A DNA stretch of 64,000 nucleotides from Methylopila capsulata (GCF_016907975.1 NZ_JAFBCY010000001.1:62001-126000); one strand, 5' to 3'; positions 16,239-25,958 are shown, numbered from the stretch's first letter. Notes: a model not told the origin generated them from the sequence alone. Numbers and translations are program-made.

Positions 16239-16575
16239 TTCAAATTCACCCTGCTGTCGATCTTCGTCAACTTGCCTCGCCGGCCCCCACTTTTCTTATG
16301 TACCCGATTGCTCGGTAAAGACTAGTCGCAGCAGCTATGCTCCACGCGCAATAAATTATCGAGATTTGAGTTGGCGGTGCTGAGTATCGCTCGCCTGGAT
16401 GGCGTCTGCTAGGGATGAGCCGTGAATGGATGGCGGCCTTCAGAACGCTTGATTGCAGCACCAAAACGCCAGCATGTCAGCGGTAGTCGTCGGCGCTGGC
16501 ACATGAATAATCGACGGTTATCAAGAGGCCCAGCTAAGCCGCTGAATGAAGGCCATTTGGGTGGAGACGGCCCGT
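16239..16575. other. leader/promoter region of the three-gene island operon
   Basis: 337 bp with no supported gene, AT-richer than the flanks. It contains the start-side region of the 216-residue gene. I cannot assign clear -35/-10 boxes. Confidence 0.35.
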
Positions 16576-16950
16576 TTAGGAAAATCGGCAGGGTGCCAGA
16601 GACGACGTCCACCCTTCTGTAGCCATTGCCGCGCTGATCCATGGGGCCACCTCACCGGGAGGCCCGCTGCAATACCATAGGATCGAGTCGGCTTCTTCTC
16701 GCACCCAAGCGACCAGTTCCGCAGCCTGGCGTGAAGCATAGGAAACGACCGCCCCATTTGCCGCGTGCCAATGAATTCCGGCGAGCGCTGACCAACGATC
16801 AACGCCGCATGCGCCATCCGCTCTCACCTCTTCGCCAACGGCGCGATCTATGGTGGTTTCGAATTCCTTAATCGCTCGCTGCAGGCGCTGGCTGGGTACA
16901 CCCGCGAAATCGGCTTTGTCGAAAAAGGGAAAAATGAACCTCCTGCGGCC
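16576..16950 (-). CDS. doubtful fragment next to tRNA-Ser
   Basis: An open frame ends at 16576. Its apparent start lies inside the tRNA gene and reads MGSNPTPSA, a well-known false start over tRNA T-loops. From about 16950 onward the reading (DKADFAGVPSQRLQRAIKEFE and then a Trp/Ala-rich end) looks more protein-like but has no good start codon. It may be the decayed tail of an island gene, or not coding at all. Confidence 0.2.
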   Translation of the reverse strand, partial: GRRRFIFPFFDKADFAGVPSQRLQRAIKEFETTIDRAVGEEVRADGACGVDRWSALAGIHWHAANGAVVSYASRQAAELVAWVREEADSILWYCSGPPGEVAPWISAAMATEGWTSSLAPCRFS

Positions 16951-17030
16951 CCGCTCTATTTGATCGGAGCGCTTTTTGTGCGGGAAACGGCGGTGTTTGG
17001 CGTTCTTAAATAGGGCGGGAATAGGAAGAT

Positions 17031-17120
17031 TGGCGGAAGGGGTGGGATTCGAACCCACGGTGGAGTCGCCCCCACGGCGGTTTTCAAGACCGCTGCCTTA
17101 AACCGCTCGGCCACCCTTCC
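17031..17120 (-). tRNA. tRNA-Ser(UGA)
   Basis: On the minus strand it reads GGAAGGGTGGCCGAGCGG at the 5' end, has a long variable arm, T-loop GGTTCGAATCC, a matching CCTTCC acceptor strand, discriminator G and an encoded CCA (17031-17033). The anticodon stem CGGT/ACCG encloses CTTGAAA, so the anticodon is TGA, reading UCA and related serine codons. It is about 90 nt including CCA. Its 3' end faces the island, the usual orientation for integration into a tRNA gene. Confidence 0.97.
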
Positions 17121-17279
17121 GCGGACGCCAGACGCCGCCGATCGGGGCGCTGAGGCGGCGCGATGATGGCGGAGACGGCGCTGCGCCGCAACACCGGCGA
17201 GCGGCGCGACAACCGAAACGCGGCCGTCTGCGTATCTCCCGACACAAGCCTTAACGCGCCACGTGGCGGGAGTTTCGAA

Positions 17280-17663
17280 ATGCGCGCAGCGTCCCTCATT
17301 GCCGGGCTCTTTTGCGTCCTGGCCGGCTCAACCGTGCACGCGCAGGACCTCGCCGGCGACGCGCTGTCCGAAACCATCGCCGGCCGCACGGTCTATCTTG
17401 CCACGCCGCTCGGCGGCGAGTTTCCCCTGAACTACCGGAAGGACGGCGTCGTCGACGGTTCCGGGGACGCGGTCGGGCTCGGGCGCTTCATGCAGCCGAA
17501 GGACAGCGGTCGCTGGTGGGTCGACGGCCCGAAACTCTGCCAGAAGTGGCGGACCTGGTACGACGGCAAGGCGTTTTGCTTCACCGTCGCGAGCCTCGGC
17601 GGCGACAAGATCGCCTGGGTTCGCGACGACGGCCTGAAAGGCACGGCGCGCATTGCGAGATGA
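17280..17663 (+). CDS. small exported hypothetical protein
   Basis: The 127-residue protein starts at the ATG of MRAASLIAG, with GGGAG 7 bp upstream. It has a signal peptide with likely cleavage after VHA-Q (about residue 21). The mature part has Gly/Trp-rich text (SGRWWVDGPKLCQKWRTWYDGKAFCF) with two cysteines that could pair. Similar short periplasmic proteins occur in many Hyphomicrobiales without a known function. Confidence 0.7.
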   Translation: MRAASLIAGLFCVLAGSTVHAQDLAGDALSETIAGRTVYLATPLGGEFPLNYRKDGVVDGSGDAVGLGRFMQPKDSGRWWVDGPKLCQKWRTWYDGKAFCFTVASLGGDKIAWVRDDGLKGTARIAR

Positions 17664-17850
17664 TCGGAAGCAAATGTGGCGCAAACGCCCCACTCTTGCC
17701 TTTTTTACGAAGCTTCGTTCATAACTGTGATCCCGGCGCGCCACTGACGCGCCATCTAACGGGGGCGGGCGGCGCGAAGGCGCTGACGGACGTGGAGGCG
17801 CTTTACGCGCGGCCGCGTCTGCGTCCCCGGCGCATGCAAGGACGGACGGC

Positions 17851-19155
17851 ATGAACGACGCAGCGACGGTCACCCCAGCGCAGAACCGTCGATCGGTCGT
17901 TCCATTCGCCTTCCGCATTCCTCAGGTCGCCGCCATCGCGGCCTGCGCAGCTCTCGCCGCCTGCTCGGCGCAGACGCAGGCGCCTAAGACCGCAGCCGTC
18001 GCGCCGACCGTCGATCCCGTGCTCGGCGTCGCCACGAGCCCGCAGGTGGTCGCCGCCGGGAAGCCCGTGCCGAAAGGCGGCGGGGTCTACAGCGTCGGCA
18101 AGACGTACCAAGTCGCCGGCAAGGTCTATTCGCCGGCGACGCGCAAGCCCGGTCCGGTCGGCGTCGGTCTGGCGTCCTTCTATGGCGCCCGTTTTCATGG
18201 CCGCCGCACGGCCAACGGCGAGGTCTTCGATTCGGCCGCGCTCAGCGCCGCTCACCCGTCGCTGCCGCTGCCGTCGTATGTCCGCGTGACGAACGTCACC
18301 AACGGGCGATCCGTCGTCGTGCGCGTCAACGACCGCGGACCGTTCCACAAAGGCCGGCTCATCGACGTCTCGCAGCGCACCGCCGACGTGCTCGGCTTCC
18401 GCCGCGCGGGCGTCGGGGCGGTCAAGATCGACTATGTCGGGCTCGCCCCGCTTGCCGGCACCGACGATCGCCAGTTGCTCGCGACCTACAAGGAGTTCGG
18501 CCGGCCGGCGGCGCCCGAGGGCGTGCAACTCGCCAGCCTGAAGCCGGTGTCGGACTCCGAACTGCTGGGTCGCGCCGCGCCTTCCGCCGGCCTGACGGTC
18601 GTCGCCAGCGCCGAGGCTCCGGCTCCCCAGGTCGAGACCAATCTGACCACGGCTTACGCTCCGGCGCAGGCGGCGGTCCCGCTGCCGATCCCGGCGGCGA
18701 AGCCGACCGTCGTCGCCCGGCAGGCCGCGCCTGCGGCTTTGGCTGTAGCCGCGAAGGCCGAACCGCGCATCGCAGCCGCGTCGCAGGTCGTCCCGGAGCC
18801 GAAGGCCAGGCTGGCGGACGTGAAGCCGCTCGACGCCAAGGCGCCCGAGAGCAGGGCCGACGTCCGGCTCGCGACGACGACACAGCCGGCCCCGGCCATG
18901 CGGGCGTCCGCGCCGAAGGTCGTGGCGAAGCGTGTGGTGAAGCCGACGGAGGAGCCGGTGCTTGCCGCCGTCGCGCCTCAGCTGTCCGGAGCCGAGACGC
19001 CTGAGGAAGCCGCCCCCGTGCTTCGGCCCGCGCAGAACCCCGCGGTGGCCGCGCGGATCGCCGCGAGCTTCGAAGGCTTTGGCGACACGCCGGCCTTTGT
19101 CCGCAGCCAGGAGCCGAACCTCGGCGCCGCCAACGCGTACTCCAATCTCCGCTAA
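17851..19155 (+). CDS. rlpA: septal ring lytic transglycosylase RlpA-like lipoprotein
   Basis: The 434-residue protein has a lipobox LAAC with the acylated Cys at about residue 38, after an unusually long polar N-terminus. The double-psi beta-barrel domain is at about 104-195, with GLASFYG, GRRTANGE, RVTN and VNDRGPF (D161). RlpA cleaves denuded glycan strands at the septum. The C-terminal 200 residues are Ala/Pro/Val-rich and low complexity, and no SPOR domain is present, unlike E. coli RlpA. The next gene, also acting on peptidoglycan, starts about 100 bp downstream on the same strand. Confidence 0.85.
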   Translation: MNDAATVTPAQNRRSVVPFAFRIPQVAAIAACAALAACSAQTQAPKTAAVAPTVDPVLGVATSPQVVAAGKPVPKGGGVYSVGKTYQVAGKVYSPATRKPGPVGVGLASFYGARFHGRRTANGEVFDSAALSAAHPSLPLPSYVRVTNVTNGRSVVVRVNDRGPFHKGRLIDVSQRTADVLGFRRAGVGAVKIDYVGLAPLAGTDDRQLLATYKEFGRPAAPEGVQLASLKPVSDSELLGRAAPSAGLTVVASAEAPAPQVETNLTTAYAPAQAAVPLPIPAAKPTVVARQAAPAALAVAAKAEPRIAAASQVVPEPKARLADVKPLDAKAPESRADVRLATTTQPAPAMRASAPKVVAKRVVKPTEEPVLAAVAPQLSGAETPEEAAPVLRPAQNPAVAARIAASFEGFGDTPAFVRSQEPNLGAANAYSNLR

Positions 19156-19257
19156 CCCTGTCGCGCGGCGTGAACGTCGCGCGGGCTCCGATCGATTGTG
19201 CCCCCGCGGCCTCCGACGTATCGTGAGGTTCGACTGGCGCGAACGGCGGGCGTGACG

Positions 19258-20472
19258 ATGTTGATCAGGATCTTGGCCGGGATTGCGTCGCCGCTGAGAG
19301 GCGTCTGCGCGGGTCTTGCGTTGACTGCGCTGGCCGGCGGTGAAGCCGAGGCCGCGTCCGCCGCCGCGAAGGATTTCAAGACCGCCGCGCCGATCGCCTA
19401 CCTCTACGACGTGACCTCCGGCTCCGTGCTCTACGCCAAGCAGGCCGACCTGCCGTCGCCGCCTGCGAGCCTGGCCACGCTGATGACCGTTGAGCTGGCG
19501 TTCCAGGCGCTCGACGACGGGCGACTGAAGCCGGACCAGACGTTCAAGATCACCGAAGACGCCTGGCGACGGGGCGGCGCCCCCTCGCGCGGCTCGGCGA
19601 TGTTCGCCAAGCTCAACTCCGAGGTCGCCGTCGCCGATCTGCTGCGCGGCGTCATCGTGCAGTCCGGCGGCGACGCCGCGATCACGCTCGCGGCCGGCCT
19701 CGCGGGGTCCGAGCCGGCCTTCGCGGAGCTGATGAACGCCCGCGCCCGGGAACTCGGTCTTGCGCGTTCGACCTTCCGCAACGCGACCGGCCAGCCCGAC
19801 CCTGAGCAGCGCATGACGGCGCGCGACGTGGCGAGGCTGGCCGAGCATCTCGTCCGATCCTATCCCGACCGCTACCCGACGTTCCGGGAGCCCGAATTCA
19901 CCTGGAACAAGATCTCCCAGCGCAATCGTAACCCTTTGCTCGCGGACTACGCCGGGGCCGATGGCCTGAAGACCGGCTGGACCGAGGACGGCGGCTTCAG
20001 CCTCGCCGGCTCCGCGTTCCGCGACGGGCGCCGCCTGATCGTGGTGCTGATGGGACTGGAGACCGCGAAGGCGCGCTCGGAAGAGGCGAAGAAACTGCTG
20101 GACTGGGGCTTCTCCGCCTTCGAGGAGCGGCAGATCTTCGCCGCCGACGAGGCCGTCGCTGAGGCGCGGGTCTTCGGCGGCGAGCGCCGCTACGTGCCGC
20201 TGGTGGCCTCGGGTCCGGTCGCGCTGCTGACGCCGAAGGGCGACGACGCCCGGATCGTGGCGCGGGTGAGCTACGACGGGCCGCTGCAGGCCCCGATCGC
20301 GCGGGGCACGCGCGTCGGCACGCTCCGGGTGTGGCGAGGCGAGACGCTGACCGTCGAGACCGCGCTGACCGCTTCGGAGGACGTCGCCGTCGGCGATCTC
20401 GGCCGCCGCGCGGTCGACGGCGCCCTCGAACTCGTCGGCGATCTCTTCGGCCAGGTGGCCGCGAAGATCTGA
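19258..20472 (+). CDS. D-alanyl-D-alanine carboxypeptidase homologue lacking catalytic residues
   Basis: The 404-residue protein has the length and fold of PBP5/6-type DD-carboxypeptidases (peptidase S11), with an N-terminal signal sequence (start at MLIRILAG) and a C-terminal beta-rich domain. In active members motif 1 is SxxK, motif 2 is SGN and motif 3 is KTG. Here motif 1 reads S71-L-A-T74, motif 2 reads S136-G-G138, and only K238-T-G is intact. Loss of the motif-1 Lys and motif-2 Asn should abolish acyl transfer. The rest of the family text (EDAWRRGGAPSR, DGLKTG, TWNKI) is well kept, so the gene is not decaying. It may bind peptidoglycan or regulate an active paralogue. It lies between rlpA and tmk. 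Confidence 0.88.
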   Translation: MLIRILAGIASPLRGVCAGLALTALAGGEAEAASAAAKDFKTAAPIAYLYDVTSGSVLYAKQADLPSPPASLATLMTVELAFQALDDGRLKPDQTFKITEDAWRRGGAPSRGSAMFAKLNSEVAVADLLRGVIVQSGGDAAITLAAGLAGSEPAFAELMNARARELGLARSTFRNATGQPDPEQRMTARDVARLAEHLVRSYPDRYPTFREPEFTWNKISQRNRNPLLADYAGADGLKTGWTEDGGFSLAGSAFRDGRRLIVVLMGLETAKARSEEAKKLLDWGFSAFEERQIFAADEAVAEARVFGGERRYVPLVASGPVALLTPKGDDARIVARVSYDGPLQAPIARGTRVGTLRVWRGETLTVETALTASEDVAVGDLGRRAVDGALELVGDLFGQVAAKI

Positions 20473-21123
20473 ATGCGCGGACGCTTCATCACGTTCGAAG
20501 GCGGCGAGGGGGTCGGGAAGTCGACCCAGCTCAAACGTCTGGCGGCGGCTCTCGAGCGGCGGGGCGTCGAGGTGATCGTCACGCGCGAGCCGGGCGGCTC
20601 GCCGCGCGCCGAGGCGCTGAGGGATGTGCTGCTCTCAGGCGGCGCCAAGCGTTTCGGTCCGCTGGCGGAGACGGTGCTGGTCGCGGCGGCGCGGGCCGAC
20701 CATGTGGAGCGCACCATCCGCCCGGCGCTCGACCGCGGCGTCTGGGCGCTGTGCGACCGCTTCATCGATTCGACCCGCGCCTATCAGGGCGTGCTCGGAG
20801 GGGTCGAGCCGGAGCTGATCCGCGCCTTCGAAACGCTCGCGGCGGGCCAGACCATGCCGGACCTGACCTTGATCCTCGACGCTCCGGCCGCGATCGGCCT
20901 CGAGCGCGCGAAGCTGCGGGCCGGCGCGCTCGCCACCCCCGATCGGTTCGAGGCGGAGGACGGCTCGTTCCACGAGCGCCTGCGCCGCGCCTTCGTGGAG
21001 ATCGCGCGCGCCGAGCCCGAGCGCTGCCTGCTGATTGACGCGGGCGGCGACGCCGACGTGGTGGAGCGGCGGGTGTGGGAAGCGGTCGAGCGCCGGCTGT
21101 TCATGGCGGGAGCCGTCCAATGA
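20473..21123 (+). CDS. tmk: thymidylate kinase
   Basis: The 216-residue enzyme phosphorylates dTMP to dTDP. It has the P-loop FEGGEGVGKSTQ (8-19), TREPGG (about 37-42, the DR/EPGG motif), CDRFIDSTRAYQG (the DRY/F-type lid-side motif) and a C-terminal alpha/beta end. The ATG directly follows the stop of the DD-carboxypeptidase-like gene, and its own stop overlaps the holB start by 4 bp. The tmk-holB-metG-tatD order is a common bacterial cluster. Confidence 0.95.
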   Translation: MRGRFITFEGGEGVGKSTQLKRLAAALERRGVEVIVTREPGGSPRAEALRDVLLSGGAKRFGPLAETVLVAAARADHVERTIRPALDRGVWALCDRFIDSTRAYQGVLGGVEPELIRAFETLAAGQTMPDLTLILDAPAAIGLERAKLRAGALATPDRFEAEDGSFHERLRRAFVEIARAEPERCLLIDAGGDADVVERRVWEAVERRLFMAGAVQ

Positions 21124-22178
21124 GCGACGCCGACGGCGTTCCCGAATCCGACCGTCGCGAGGGCTGCCCGCACCCACGCGAGACCGAGGGGCTGGTCGGC
21201 CATCGGGCCGCCGAAGATGAGCTTGCGGCGGCCTACGGCTCGAATCGCATGCACCACGCCTGGCTGGTCGCGGGGCCTGAGGGGATCGGCAAGGCGACGC
21301 TCGCCTACCGTCTCGCGCGTTTCGTGCTGGCGCACCCCGACCCGGCCGAGGCTGCGGGCGCCGCCTCGCTCGCCGTGCCGAGGGATCATCCCGCGGCGCG
21401 CCGCGTCGCCCGGCTGTCGCACCCCGATCTTCTGGTGCTGCGCCGCGGTTGGAACGCGGACCGCAAGGCGTTCTACGGCGACATCCGGGTCGACGACGTG
21501 CGGCGGGCCACCGGGTTCTTCGGGTCCACGGCGGGCGAGGGCGGCTGGCGCGTCGCGATCGTGGACACCGCCGACGACATGAACGGCGCCGCGGCGAACG
21601 CCTTGCTCAAGGTGCTGGAGGAGCCGCCGCCGCGAGCGATCTTCGTCCTGCTCTCCGCCGCGCCGCGCGGCCTGCCTGCGCCGGTGCGCTCGCGCTGCCG
21701 GGCCCTGACCTTGGCGCCGCTCGCCTCGTCCGAAGTGCGGACCGTGCTCGGCGGCCTGCCCGAGATCGCCGAAGAGCACGACGACGAGGCGCTCGACACC
21801 GCCGCGGCCCTCAGCGAAGGCAGCGTCGCCCACGCCCTGTCGCTGCTCGCCAGCGACGGCGCGTCCCTGCACCGCGTCGTCTCCGGCCTGCTCGATCGGC
21901 TCCCGGATGTCGACGTCAAGGCGAGCCACGCACTGGCCGAGGATCTCGCCAAGCGGGGCGCCGAGCAGCGGTTCGGCCTGTTCGTGTCGCTGGTCGGGGA
22001 CTGGCTTCACGCCCGGGTGCGCGCTGGCGCCGCGGCGGGGGAAGCGCGCCTTGCGCGGTTTGCGGAGGTGTGGGAAAAAACCGCCCGCGCCGCGCGGGAC
22101 ATCGAGACCTTCAACCTCGACCGCCGGCCCTTCGTTCTGGAGACGCTCGCCCAACTCGCCGGCCTCGCGCGCCGCTGA
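21120..22178 (+). CDS. holB: DNA polymerase III subunit delta'
   Basis: The 352-residue clamp-loader subunit has an AAA+ P-loop GPEGIGKATL near residue 55, an arginine/sensor region NALLKVLEEPPPRAIFVLLS, and a long helical C-terminal domain. The start ATG overlaps the tmk stop (ATGA). The position between tmk and metG supports the assignment. The Cys-rich zinc module of E. coli HolB is not seen, which is usual for alphaproteobacteria. Confidence 0.92.
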   Translation: MSDADGVPESDRREGCPHPRETEGLVGHRAAEDELAAAYGSNRMHHAWLVAGPEGIGKATLAYRLARFVLAHPDPAEAAGAASLAVPRDHPAARRVARLSHPDLLVLRRGWNADRKAFYGDIRVDDVRRATGFFGSTAGEGGWRVAIVDTADDMNGAAANALLKVLEEPPPRAIFVLLSAAPRGLPAPVRSRCRALTLAPLASSEVRTVLGGLPEIAEEHDDEALDTAAALSEGSVAHALSLLASDGASLHRVVSGLLDRLPDVDVKASHALAEDLAKRGAEQRFGLFVSLVGDWLHARVRAGAAAGEARLARFAEVWEKTARAARDIETFNLDRRPFVLETLAQLAGLARR

Positions 22179-22208
22179 CAGCGGCCGGCGCAAGACATCT
22201 GACGAGCG

Positions 22209-23765
22209 ATGGCGACGTCCAAGAGCCCTTATTACGTCACGACCGCGATCGCCTATCCCAACGGCGTCCCGCACATCGGCCATGTCTACGAGGCGATCGC
22301 GACCGACGCTATCGCACGGTTTCATCGGCTCGACGGCCGCGATGTGCGCTTCCTCACCGGCACCGACGAGCACGGCCTGAAGATGGCCCAGACCGCCGCG
22401 CGCGAGGGCGTGGCTCCGATCGACTGGGCGACCAGAAACTCTCTGCGCTTCAAGGCGATGGACGAGCTCTACGGCATCTCGTTCGACCGTTTCATCCGCA
22501 CCACCGACACCGACCACTACGCCGCGAGCCAGGAGCTGTGGCGGCGCATGCAGGCCGCCGGCGACGTCTATCTCGGCAAGTACGAGGGGTGGTACTCGGT
22601 CCGCGACGAGGCCTATTTCGACGAGGCCGAGACGACGCTCGCCCCCGACGGGACGCGCAAGGCGCCCACCGGCGCGCCGGTGGAGTGGGTGGTCGAGGAA
22701 AGCTACTTCTTCAGGCTCTCGGCCTATCAGGACCGGCTGCTGAAACTCTACGAGGACCAGCCCGGCTTCATCGGCCCGGACGCGCGGCGCAACGAGGTGC
22801 TGGCCTTCGTGAAGCGGGGCCTGTCCGACCTCTCCATCAGTCGGACCACGTTCGACTGGGGCGTGCCGGTGCCGAACGACCTGAAGCACGTCATGTACGT
22901 GTGGGTGGACGCGCTGACGAACTATCTCACCGGCGCGGGCTTTCCCGCGGACGAGGAGGCCGTGGCGAAGTGGTGGCCGGCGGACCTGCACGTCATCGGC
23001 AAGGACATCATCCGCTTCCACACCGTGTTCTGGCCCGCGTTCCTGATGTCGGCGGGGCTGCCCCTGCCGAAGCGGGTGTTCGCGCACGGCTTCCTCTACA
23101 ATCGGGGGGAGAAGATGTCGAAGTCGGTCGGCAACGTCGTCGATCCCTTTGCGCTCGCCGAGGGCTATGGCGTCGACGCGGTCCGGTACTTCCTGTTGCG
23201 CGAGGCGCCGTTCGGCCAGGACGGCTCCTACAGCCACGAGGCGATCGTCGGCCGCATCAACGCCGATCTCGCCAACGACCTCGGCAATCTGGCGCAGCGC
23301 TCGCTGTCCATGATCGGCAAGAACTGCGAGGGCAGGGCTCCCGCGCCCGCCGCCTTCGCCGCCGCCGACGAGGCGATCCTCGCGGCGGTCGACGGCCTCG
23401 CGGCGACGGTGCGCGCGGCCTTCGACGACCTCGCCCTGCATCAGGCGCTTGGCGCCATCTGGCAGGTGGTGGCGGAGACCAACCGCTATTTCGCCAATGC
23501 GGAGCCCTGGGCGCTGAAGAAGACCGATCCGGAGCGCATGGCGACGGTGCTCTACGTGACGGCGGAAGCGGTCCGGAACGTGGCGATCCTCGTGCAGCCG
23601 TTCACGCCGGCCGCGGCCGCCAAGCTGCTCGATCTGCTCGGCGTGGCCGGCGACGCACGCAGCTTCGACGCGCTTGGCGCGGCCGGTCGTCTGGCGCCGG
23701 GCGCTCTCTTCCCCGCGCCGCAGCCGGTGTTTCCGCGCTACGTGGAGCCGGAGGCGGCCGCGTGA
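22209..23765 (+). CDS. metG: methionyl-tRNA synthetase, short form
   Basis: The 518-residue class I synthetase has HIGH as HIGH in [14 protein letters not shown] and KMSKS in [10 protein letters not shown]. The connective-peptide region lacks the CxxC zinc knuckles. The C-terminal EMAP-like tRNA-binding domain is absent, as in other short MetG proteins of this clade. It starts 30 bp after holB and overlaps the tatD start by 4 bp. Confidence 0.96.
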   Translation: MATSKSPYYVTTAIAYPNGVPHIGHVYEAIATDAIARFHRLDGRDVRFLTGTDEHGLKMAQTAAREGVAPIDWATRNSLRFKAMDELYGISFDRFIRTTDTDHYAASQELWRRMQAAGDVYLGKYEGWYSVRDEAYFDEAETTLAPDGTRKAPTGAPVEWVVEESYFFRLSAYQDRLLKLYEDQPGFIGPDARRNEVLAFVKRGLSDLSISRTTFDWGVPVPNDLKHVMYVWVDALTNYLTGAGFPADEEAVAKWWPADLHVIGKDIIRFHTVFWPAFLMSAGLPLPKRVFAHGFLYNRGEKMSKSVGNVVDPFALAEGYGVDAVRYFLLREAPFGQDGSYSHEAIVGRINADLANDLGNLAQRSLSMIGKNCEGRAPAPAAFAAADEAILAAVDGLAATVRAAFDDLALHQALGAIWQVVAETNRYFANAEPWALKKTDPERMATVLYVTAEAVRNVAILVQPFTPAAAAKLLDLLGVAGDARSFDALGAAGRLAPGALFPAPQPVFPRYVEPEAAA

Positions 23766-24580
23766 CCGCCCTCGTCGACAGCCACTGCCACCTCGACTTC
23801 GACCAGTTCGCGCCCGAGCGCGACGCGATCGTCCGACGCGCGCATGAAGCGGGCGTCGGACTGATGGTGACGATCTCCACCCGGGTGCGCCGGTTCGAGC
23901 GCATCCTTGAGTTGGTGGACGCCTACCCCTCGGTCTACGGCACAGTGGGCACCCACCCGCAGAACGCCCACGAGGAGCTGGACGTCACGACCGAAGAGCT
24001 GGTGCGCCTCGCGGAACACCCGAAGATCGTCGGATTCGGCGAGGCCGGGCTCGACTTCCATTACGATTCGAGCCCGCCGGAGGCTCAGGAGCAGGGGTTC
24101 CGCGCCCACATCGCCGCGGCCCGCGTCGCACAGCTCCCGCTCGTCATCCACGCCCGTTCGGCCGACGACGCGATGATCGCGATCCTCGAGGAGGAAACCG
24201 CGAAGGGCGCGTTCCCGGCGGTGCTGCACTGCTTCTCGTCCGGCGCCGAGCTCGCCCGCCGCGGCGTCGCGCTCGGGCTCTACGTGTCGTTCTCCGGCAT
24301 CCTTACCTTCAAGCGCTCGGAGGAGCTGCGCGCCATCGCGGCCGAGGTTCCGGCCGACAGGCTGCTGGTAGAAACCGATGCGCCCTACCTCGCTCCCGAG
24401 CCCTTCCGCGGCAAGCGCAACGAGCCGGGATACACCGCGAAGACGGCCTCGGTTCTCGCCGGGGTGCGCGGCTGGAGCGAGGACGAGGTCCGTCGCGTCA
24501 CCACCGACAATTTCTTCCGTCTTTTCAGCAAGACGCCGAGGTCTGCTCTCGTGACGCATCAAGGCGCGGACGCGGCGTGA
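23762..24580 (+). CDS. TatD family metal-dependent hydrolase (YcfH type)
   Basis: About 272 residues, starting with GTG that overlaps the metG stop. Motifs of the TIM-barrel hydrolase are DSHCHLDF at the N-terminus, GEAGLDFHY near 95, [10 protein letters not shown] near 130, HCFSSG near 157 and [20 protein letters not shown] (cut) near 205. Family members are metal-dependent DNases/hydrolases; YcfH itself sits beside holB in E. coli. It overlaps the next gene by 4 bp. Confidence 0.93.
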   Translation: MTALVDSHCHLDFDQFAPERDAIVRRAHEAGVGLMVTISTRVRRFERILELVDAYPSVYGTVGTHPQNAHEELDVTTEELVRLAEHPKIVGFGEAGLDFHYDSSPPEAQEQGFRAHIAAARVAQLPLVIHARSADDAMIAILEEETAKGAFPAVLHCFSSGAELARRGVALGLYVSFSGILTFKRSEELRAIAAEVPADRLLVETDAPYLAPEPFRGKRNEPGYTAKTASVLAGVRGWSEDEVRRVTTDNFFRLFSKTPRSALVTHQGADAA

Positions 24581-25374
24581 GCCTTCGGGTCACCATCCTC
24601 GGCTGCGGCTCCTCGGGCGGCGTTCCACGCGTCGCGAGCGGCTGGGGCCGGTGCGATCCGGGCGAGCCGCGCAACCGCCGTCGACGGTGCTCCATCCTGG
24701 TCGAGCGCGAGGGCCCGGCCGGCGCGACGCAGGTCGTGGTCGACACCGGAGCGGATCTGCGGGAGCAGCTGATCGACGCCGGCGTCGCCCAGCTCGACGC
24801 GGTGCTCTACACCCACGAGCACGCCGACCACACCCACGGCATCGACGACCTCAGGCCGATCGCGATCCACACCCGGTCGCGGGTCGACGTGTGGGCGGAC
24901 GCCCGGACCGGAGACTTTCTCCGCCGGCGCTTCGCCTATGTGTTCGAGACGCCGCCAGGCTCGGACTATCCGCCGATTCTGAACGAACATCGGCTCGTCG
25001 CCGGCGAGACTGTCGCGATCTCGGGGCGGGGCGGCGTGATCGAGGCGCTGCCGATCGAGCTGCGGCACGGGTCGGAGATGGCGCTCGGCTTCCGCTTCGG
25101 GGACCTCGCCTACACGCCTGACGTCAACGACATCCCGCCGGCCTCCGAGTCGCTGCTGGAAGGGCTCGACGTCTGGATCGTCGACGCGCTGCGCGACACG
25201 CCGCACCCCAGCCATTTCTCGCTGGACGAGGCGCTCGCCTGGATCGACCGGCTGAAGCCGAAGCGCGCGGTCCTGACCAATCTCCACACCGACCTCGACT
25301 ACGCGACGCTGAAACGCCGCGTCCCCGCCCATGTGGACGTCGCCTTCGACGGCATGCGGATCGCGGCGGCTTGA
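24577..25374 (+). CDS. metallo-beta-lactamase fold hydrolase, PhnP-like
   Basis: The 265-residue protein starts with the PhnP-type motif LGCGSSGGVPR and has the metal-binding HxHxDH as THEHADHTHG near residue 79. Later histidines (PHPSHFS) and a terminal NLHTDLDY segment complete the site. PhnP hydrolyses phosphoribosyl cyclic phosphates, but in this tatD-linked position the substrate is unknown. It is the last gene of the tmk-to-MBL cluster. The next gene faces it on the other strand with a 3-bp gap. Confidence 0.88.
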   Translation: MSLRVTILGCGSSGGVPRVASGWGRCDPGEPRNRRRRCSILVEREGPAGATQVVVDTGADLREQLIDAGVAQLDAVLYTHEHADHTHGIDDLRPIAIHTRSRVDVWADARTGDFLRRRFAYVFETPPGSDYPPILNEHRLVAGETVAISGRGGVIEALPIELRHGSEMALGFRFGDLAYTPDVNDIPPASESLLEGLDVWIVDALRDTPHPSHFSLDEALAWIDRLKPKRAVLTNLHTDLDYATLKRRVPAHVDVAFDGMRIAAA

Positions 25375-25377
25375 GCC

Positions 25378-25881
25378 TCAGCGCACGCCGCGCAGGAAGA
25401 ACGCCAGATCCAGAGACGGCGCGGCCTCGACCCCGCCGAACTGCGTCAGCAGCGCGTGGGCCTGGCCGCGGTGGTGGGTCTGATGGTTGAAGATGTGGGC
25501 CAGCGCCTGCGCCAGCGGCTGCCGGATGTCCTCAGAGGTGGCCTGCCGGCGGTAGGTTACGACGCCGCCGAGATCGTCCGGCCCAAGACGACCGACGTAA
25601 TCGGACAGTCGCGCGTCTTCGAATTCCCGCGCGGCCGTGAGCGCCGCGAGGTCCTCGAACAGCACCGTGTCGAGCCGGTAAGCCGGGTTCGCCTCGCCCT
25701 CGAACCGCGCCAGCCAGATGCGATCGGCGACCAGCAGGTGATTCAACGTCGCCTTCAGCGATCCGAAGAAGGCGCCGCCGTCGCGGCTGAAATCGGCCTC
25801 CGGCCGTGCGCCGCAGGCGTCGTAGAGCCGGCGGTTGGCCCAGGCGTTGTAGGCCGCGAACATGCGCCAATGTTCGAGCAT
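25378..25881 (-). CDS. DinB family protein
   Basis: The 167-residue four-helix protein has the DinB/DUF664 pattern: YNAWANRRL at the start, LNHLLVADRIWLARFEG in the middle and HIFNHQTHHRGQAHALL near residue 130. The His ligands for the divalent metal are therefore present. The ATG at 25881 has GAGGAGA 6 bp upstream, which decides it over an earlier in-frame codon. The function of such proteins in Gram-negatives is not established; many act as thiol S-transferases. Confidence 0.88.
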   Translation of the reverse strand: MLEHWRMFAAYNAWANRRLYDACGARPEADFSRDGGAFFGSLKATLNHLLVADRIWLARFEGEANPAYRLDTVLFEDLAALTAAREFEDARLSDYVGRLGPDDLGGVVTYRRQATSEDIRQPLAQALAHIFNHQTHHRGQAHALLTQFGGVEAAPSLDLAFFLRGVR

Positions 25882-25958
25882 CGTCGTTCTCCTCGCATTC
25901 GCGGCGTCTGGCATGCCAGAATTCGCGCAACCAAGAACCAGCTTAGGAGCAGACGCCC

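Noticed and set aside
16576-17058. A 160-residue open frame running out of the tRNA-Ser gene
   Set aside because: The first residues (MGSNPTPSA) are a translation of the tRNA T-arm and acceptor, a common false start. Only the distal part is kept, as a doubtful fragment.
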